7,832 nucleotides of DNA, taken from CABHOJ01 sp965649545. Lineage in GTDB: Bacteria; Pseudomonadota; Gammaproteobacteria; Burkholderiales; Methylophilaceae. The stretch covers positions 1-7,832 of the forward strand of contig CBFGLF010000084.1 in the NCBI GenBank assembly GCA_965649545.1, read 5' to 3'. Positions 4,450 to 7,832 of this stretch are shown piece after piece. The position numbers were made by a program, and so were the translations under genes. Within the stretch, counting starts at the first letter, position 1, and every line of letters starts with the position of its first letter. The notes under the pieces were generated by a model. That model was not told where the DNA came from. It made no database searches and saw only the letters and a program-made list of their open reading frames with translations.

Positions 4450-6246
4450 ATGAAAATCATGATTTTCTGGCTTGTTGTTGCGAATCCGCTGGCGGACAAT
4501 GCCAGCAATCATGATGATAGAGCGCCTATGAGCTTACGCGTACGTCTTAACCTGTTGATCGCTTCGATGTTGCTGGTCTTTATGCTCGTCGTCGGCTTCT
4601 TCATCATTCGCGGCATGCACAATTCGACGCAGGAAGGCGTGGAAGCGGCGACCCGCGTCACGGTGCAGCTGCTGGATACCGTGATCGTCAGCTCCCTGCA
4701 GAATCCGGAATGGGGGTATACCCATGACGTCATGCGCCGGTTCCTGGTCTCGCTCGGTCATGTCCGCAGCAACGAGATCATCCTCTACGATATCCGCGGC
4801 AACCTGATGTACAAATCGCCGCCTTCCAAATACCGCTCCAACCTCAATCCGCCTCAATGGTTCGTCAAGATGCTGGAACCCAAGCAGGAGGTGGTCATGC
4901 GCCGCATCCGCTACGGCATGCTGGTGGTCGCCTCCAATCCTGGCGGTGCGATCCGCGAGGCCTGGTTCCGCTTCAGCAACCTCATGTGGATCGGGCTGGG
5001 CTTCTTCGTCACCCTGAATGTCGCGGTGTACTGGATGCTCGGTCACTGGCTCAAGCCCTTGCGCCCCATCCTCAACGCCATGAACCAGATGGAACAGGGC
5101 AAGCTCGAGACACGACTGCCCAGTTTCGACTTGCCGGAGTTCTCGCGCATCGCCCAGAACTTCAACCTCATGGGCGAGTCCTTGCAGCACAGTGCGGAAG
5201 AGAACCGCAAGCTGGCGCTGATCGCCAAGCAGACGGCCGACGCCATCATCATCCACGACCTCGACGGCAAGATCTCGTTCTGGAACCCGGCGGCCCAGCG
5301 CATCTTCGGTTATGCGCCGGAGGATATCATCGGCCAATCGGCGAGCGTCCTGCTGCCGCAAGGACATGAGACCGAGCTCAAGCAGAATTTCGACGCGCTG
5401 GCGCACAACAAGGCGATCGCCAACTATGACACCCAGCGCGTGAGTCGCGACGGCAAACTCAAGGATATCTCCCTGTCGGCGGCGCCGCTGGTCGATCCGC
5501 ACACCGGGCAGGTGATCGGGGATATCTGCAGCATGCGCGACATCACCGAGCGCAAGCATGCGGAAGCCGCCGAGCGCTTGCTTGAGGAGAACCGGCAACT
5601 GACGCACCTGATCCAGCGTCATATCGAAGACGAGCGTCGCAGTCTGGCGCGCGAGTTGCATGACGAACTCGGCCAATACGTCACGGCGGTCAAGACCTTC
5701 GCCGTGGGGATCACCAATAAAACCAAGGAAGCGATGCCCGACGTTGCTGCCAACGCCCAGACCATCGTCGCAGCCGCCAACCACATCTATGACGGCATGC
5801 ATAACATCATCCGCCAGCTGAGGCCGGGCTCGCTCGATAACCTGGGTTTGTCGGAGACCTTGCGGGACGCCGTCGCCAATTGGCAATCGCAGAATCCCGA
5901 GGTCAAGTTCAAGCTGAACTTATCCGCCAACTTCGATGCCTTAGGTGAGACTTTGAACATCAACCTGTATCGGCTGGTGCAAGAGTCGGTCACCAATGCC
6001 TTGCGCCACGCGCAGGCAAGCAAGATCGACATCTCGCTCAAGCAGGACAAGCAGGGGGATCTGGTGCTGAAGATCCAGGACAATGGCGTAGGGATGAACA
6101 TCTGTAACGTCGATCAGAGCAAGCATTTCGGCCTGCTGGGCATGCGTGAACGCGCGCAATCCCTGCATGGCAGTTTCAGCGTGGACTCCGAGATCGGCAA
6201 GGGTTCCACGATCACCGTGACCATTCCAACAAGAAAGAGCGTATGA
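4450..6246 (+). CDS. Sensor histidine kinase, LapD/MoxY-like sensor, HAMP-PAS-HisKA_3-HATPase (NarX/UhpB type)
   Basis: The longest reading is 598 aa, first gene of a two-component pair. Numbered from ATG 4450: membrane helix 1 about 33-55; a periplasmic sensor about 56-177, placed like LapD/MoxY N-terminal domains; helix 2 about 178-198; HAMP from 200 (LKPLRPILNAMNQMEQGKL); PAS about 257-375 (DLDGKISFWNPAAQRIFGY, ending RDITERKHAE). The HisKA_3 motif is ARELHDELGQ, with phosphoacceptor His404 and a D405-x3-Q409 phosphatase signature. The ATP-binding domain has an N-box (QESVTNALRHA, E512 and N516), DNGVGM from D544, and GLLGMRERA from G561. Kinase and phosphatase activity are both expected; the ligand is unknown. 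The start is uncertain: ATG 4528 gives 572 aa beginning MSLRVRLNLL, as relatives usually do, while ATG 4450 has a slightly better GGAAGAG upstream. I report the longest frame. Confidence 0.93.
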   Translation: MKIMIFWLVVANPLADNASNHDDRAPMSLRVRLNLLIASMLLVFMLVVGFFIIRGMHNSTQEGVEAATRVTVQLLDTVIVSSLQNPEWGYTHDVMRRFLVSLGHVRSNEIILYDIRGNLMYKSPPSKYRSNLNPPQWFVKMLEPKQEVVMRRIRYGMLVVASNPGGAIREAWFRFSNLMWIGLGFFVTLNVAVYWMLGHWLKPLRPILNAMNQMEQGKLETRLPSFDLPEFSRIAQNFNLMGESLQHSAEENRKLALIAKQTADAIIIHDLDGKISFWNPAAQRIFGYAPEDIIGQSASVLLPQGHETELKQNFDALAHNKAIANYDTQRVSRDGKLKDISLSAAPLVDPHTGQVIGDICSMRDITERKHAEAAERLLEENRQLTHLIQRHIEDERRSLARELHDELGQYVTAVKTFAVGITNKTKEAMPDVAANAQTIVAAANHIYDGMHNIIRQLRPGSLDNLGLSETLRDAVANWQSQNPEVKFKLNLSANFDALGETLNINLYRLVQESVTNALRHAQASKIDISLKQDKQGDLVLKIQDNGVGMNICNVDQSKHFGLLGMRERAQSLHGSFSVDSEIGKGSTITVTIPTRKSV

Positions 6247-6884
6247 GCGGAACAATCAACGTATTACTGGTCGATGACCATGCCGTCGTGCGCATGGGCT
6301 TCAAGATGCTGCTGGAATCGGCCTCCGACATCAAGGTCATCGCAGAGGCGGAGAACGGGGAACAGGCCGTGAAGATGTATATGGAGCACAAACCGGACGT
6401 GGTGGTGATGGACATCACCATGCCGGGCATCGGCGGTCTTGAGGCCATCGAGCGCATCATGGCCAAGGACAACACGGCACGGGTGCTGGTGCTGTCCGCG
6501 CATGAGGATTCTGTGCATCCGAAACGTGTCTTGAACGCTGGCGCGATGGGTTATCTGACGAAGCGCAGCGCGGCGGAAGAATTGATCAAGGCGATCCGTA
6601 CCGTCGCGGGTCGCAAGATGTACCTGGAGGCGAACATCGCCCAGCAGATGGCGATCCAGCAGCTATCAGGCGAGCAGAATCCGGTGGATGTACTGTCGGA
6701 CCGTGAGTTCGAAGTGTTCATGGCCCTGGCCAAAGGCAAGACCACCAACGAGATCGCAGAAACCCTATGTCTTTCGCCGCGTACCGTCGGTACGCATCTT
6801 TACAACATCAAGCAAAAACTCAACGCGAATAACTCAGCTGAAATCGCTTTGATTGCGATGCGGTCTGGTCTGATCGATCCCTGA
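6243..6884 (+). CDS. LuxR/NarL-family response regulator
   Basis: The product is 213 aa. The receiver domain occupies about residues 4-120, with acidic pocket D11-D12, phosphoacceptor Asp57 (VVVMDITMPG), switch Ser85 (LVLSAHED) and conserved Lys107 (GYLTKRSA). A linker leads to a LuxR-type helix-turn-helix at about 150-211: LSDREFEVFMALAKGKT, NEIAETLCLS, then recognition helix PRTVGTHLYNIKQKL. All residues needed for phosphorylation and DNA binding appear intact. Its ATG overlaps the kinase stop in an ATGA, so the two are translationally coupled and are almost certainly cognate. By family, phosphorylation should promote dimerisation and DNA binding near target promoters. The targets are not identifiable here. 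The last 65 nt overlap the 3' end of the opposing lipoprotein gene, and no terminator is visible after it on the plus strand. Confidence 0.96.
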   Translation: MSGTINVLLVDDHAVVRMGFKMLLESASDIKVIAEAENGEQAVKMYMEHKPDVVVMDITMPGIGGLEAIERIMAKDNTARVLVLSAHEDSVHPKRVLNAGAMGYLTKRSAAEELIKAIRTVAGRKMYLEANIAQQMAIQQLSGEQNPVDVLSDREFEVFMALAKGKTTNEIAETLCLSPRTVGTHLYNIKQKLNANNSAEIALIAMRSGLIDP

Positions 6885-7503
6885 CCAACGCTTGCGTCGT
6901 CGCCGGCTCCGCGAGATAGCGTGCCGTGTGCAGGCCGCCGACCTCGGAGACCTCGACCACGACTTGAGTGCCGCTGCGGACACGGCCCAGATCCGGCGGC
7001 ACCAGGAAGTTGATGGTTTGCTTGCCTGCTTCATCGATCGGCCCCACGGCCAGCTGCCAGTTCGGCCAATCCAGTTTATCCGGTAGTGCCGCACCTACGC
7101 GTGCCGCATTCTCCAGGATACGTGTCTTTTCCTCCCCGATCACCAAGCTCCAAACCTCGATCTTCACCAGTCTGGAGACGTGTGCGTCAGCTTGTGGCGG
7201 GGGCGTATATGCCGCTTGTCGATAGTCGGGCGGCAGGGATTCGGAGGTTGGGGCGATTGTCGAGAAGCCGGAAGTCAGGAAGGCGGCCCAGTATTCGTCG
7301 GGCGTGGTGTCTGTTAGCGCGATGCCCTTGGCTTCTTCGGCGCGTCGCTGGGCTTCGAGCGAGGTCGCGATCGCTTTATCGGCGATGTGGGTCGCGACGG
7401 ACGAAGCGATCTGTGCCGCAATGGTGCCACTGAAGCATCCGCAGAGGGAAAGGCTTCCTAGCGCTAGCAAAAGCCAGCGGTATGTGCGGGGTCGAGTCAC
7501 CAT
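6820..7503 (-). CDS. Hypothetical lipoprotein, family not recognised
   Basis: The product is 227 aa. It begins with a basic n-region (VTRPRTYR), a hydrophobic core (WLLLALGSLSL) and a lipobox LCGC with Cys23 as the likely lipidated residue, so export and membrane anchoring are predicted. An Ala-rich helical stretch follows (about 28-60, including AQIASSVATHIADKAIATSL). After a Pro-rich linker (TPPPQ, about residue 100) comes a compact beta-rich region (about 110-205) with KIEVWSLVIGEEKTRILENA, WPNWQLAVG and TQVVVEVSEVGG. I do not recognise the family. The start lacks a clear Shine-Dalgarno, but the signal peptide makes ATG 7503 sensible. The final residues, rich in Ser, Arg and Gln, are encoded antisense to the response regulator tail, so the true C-terminus depends on the stop at 6822-6820. 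Confidence 0.75.
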   Translation of the reverse strand: MVTRPRTYRWLLLALGSLSLCGCFSGTIAAQIASSVATHIADKAIATSLEAQRRAEEAKGIALTDTTPDEYWAAFLTSGFSTIAPTSESLPPDYRQAAYTPPPQADAHVSRLVKIEVWSLVIGEEKTRILENAARVGAALPDKLDWPNWQLAVGPIDEAGKQTINFLVPPDLGRVRSGTQVVVEVSEVGGLHTARYLAEPATTQALVRDRSDQTASQSKRFQLSYSR

Positions 7504-7554
7504 GACAGGCAGCGATCGTCGTTTGCATCGATACGTTTCTAACGCGGGAAGGTA

Positions 7555-7583
7555 AGCGTATGCCTGCGGAAAGACTTTGTCTA
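7555..7583 (-). promoter_or_regulatory. Weak promoter candidate for the lipoprotein gene
   Basis: On the minus strand TAGACA (7583-7578, 5 of 6 to TTGACA) is followed after 17 nt by TACGCT (7560-7555, 3 of 6 to TATAAT). It lies about 50 nt upstream of ATG 7503, the right place, but the -10 is poor. Confidence 0.25.
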
Positions 7584-7621
7584 GCCCAAGATGCTGATTC
7601 TAATGACGAAGGTGGTGCGTT

Positions 7622-7645
7622 GTGCGGATCAGCCACAGTCCGCAC
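7622..7645 (-). terminator. Hairpin downstream of the ring-hydroxylating oxygenase gene
   Basis: Arms GTGCGGA (7622-7628) and TCCGCAC (7639-7645) pair perfectly around a 10-nt loop, 20 nt after the oxygenase stop on the minus strand. No T-run follows, so it is at best a weak or factor-assisted terminator, or an mRNA 3'-end stem. Confidence 0.3.
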
Positions 7646-7665
7646 TGACCGGAATCGCAGATCGA

Positions 7666-7832
7666 TCAGGCTTTGGCAGGGCTCAGATGCGGTTCAAGCT
7701 GGGTACGTAGCCAGCGATGGAAATGTTCAAGCCCGGTCTCCATCGGGTGCTGGTAAGGGCCGCGTTCGTCGATGCCTTGGGCGTGCAAGGCTTGTCGACC
7801 CTGATGCATGCGGCGGCAGATCTCTTCGTCCT
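7666..7832 (-). CDS. Rieske-type aromatic ring-hydroxylating oxygenase subunit alpha, C-terminal fragment (5' end outside window)
   Basis: Only the last 54 codons and the TGA (7668-7666) are present; the frame runs off the right edge. The segment contains EEICRRMHQGRQAL, then GPYQHPMETGLEHFH and RWLRTQL. This is the typical C-terminal end of the catalytic domain in ring-hydroxylating oxygenase alpha subunits, with the (Y/P)xxPMExGxxHFHxW(L/V) ending seen across the family. The Rieske [2Fe-2S] domain and the mononuclear iron ligands would lie upstream, outside the window, so intactness and substrate cannot be judged. The stop is 162 nt before the lipoprotein ATG on the same strand, with a hairpin in between, so separate transcription is plausible. 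The call rests on motif memory only. Confidence 0.75.
   Translation of the reverse strand, partial: DEEICRRMHQGRQALHAQGIDERGPYQHPMETGLEHFHRWLRTQLEPHLSPAKA

Noticed and set aside
4534..5886. 450-codon open frame on the minus strand
   Set aside because: It lies wholly antisense to the kinase gene and is rich in Asp, Arg, His, Val and Gln, as expected for a mirror frame of a GC-rich gene. It shows no domain motif, while the opposite strand carries a complete kinase.

Overview
The window looks like an ordinary, moderately GC-rich proteobacterial chromosome, most likely betaproteobacterial (perhaps Nitrosomonadales/Gallionellales-like). This rests on protein character only: a PA2779/PA2778 pair, a YgiD enzyme close to the E. 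coli protein, and a MoxY/NarX-type sensor kinase with its NarL-type regulator. The genus cannot be fixed from the sequence. I see no mobile element, tRNA, rRNA, CRISPR array or phage gene. Coding density is high and no gap exceeds 300 bases. The largest gaps are 4265-4449, 1357-1532, 7504-7665 and 2943-3067.

Layout from left to right. Positions 1-1356 hold a two-gene minus-strand operon: a small exported PA2779-family membrane protein, then a PA2778-family C39-like cysteine peptidase lipoprotein with a TPR tail that runs off the left edge. Positions 1533-2942 hold a TerC-family membrane protein followed closely by an MsAcT-like SGNH/GDSL hydrolase, both minus. Positions 3068-4264 hold ygiD (4,5-DOPA extradiol dioxygenase family) followed after 3 nt by a four-helix membrane protein with DUF805-like features, both minus. 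A 185-nt divergent region with short repeats separates ygiD from the only plus-strand genes: a sensor histidine kinase (LapD/MoxY-like sensor, HAMP, PAS, HisKA_3, HATPase) and a LuxR/NarL response regulator overlapping it by ATGA. The regulator converges on, and overlaps by 65 nt, an unrecognised minus-strand lipoprotein. At the right edge is the last 54 residues of a Rieske ring-hydroxylating oxygenase alpha subunit (minus).

How the genes work together. The kinase and regulator form a complete phosphorelay whose signal and targets are not evident; ygiD, read divergently from the same gap, is the only positional candidate target. The two left-hand proteins are both predicted to sit outside the cytoplasm. 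The small partner carries a Gly-Gly pair directly before its C-terminal transmembrane helix, and the C39 fold classically cleaves after Gly-Gly, so an enzyme-substrate relation is the most interesting untested idea here. The other genes appear to be unrelated housekeeping or accessory functions.
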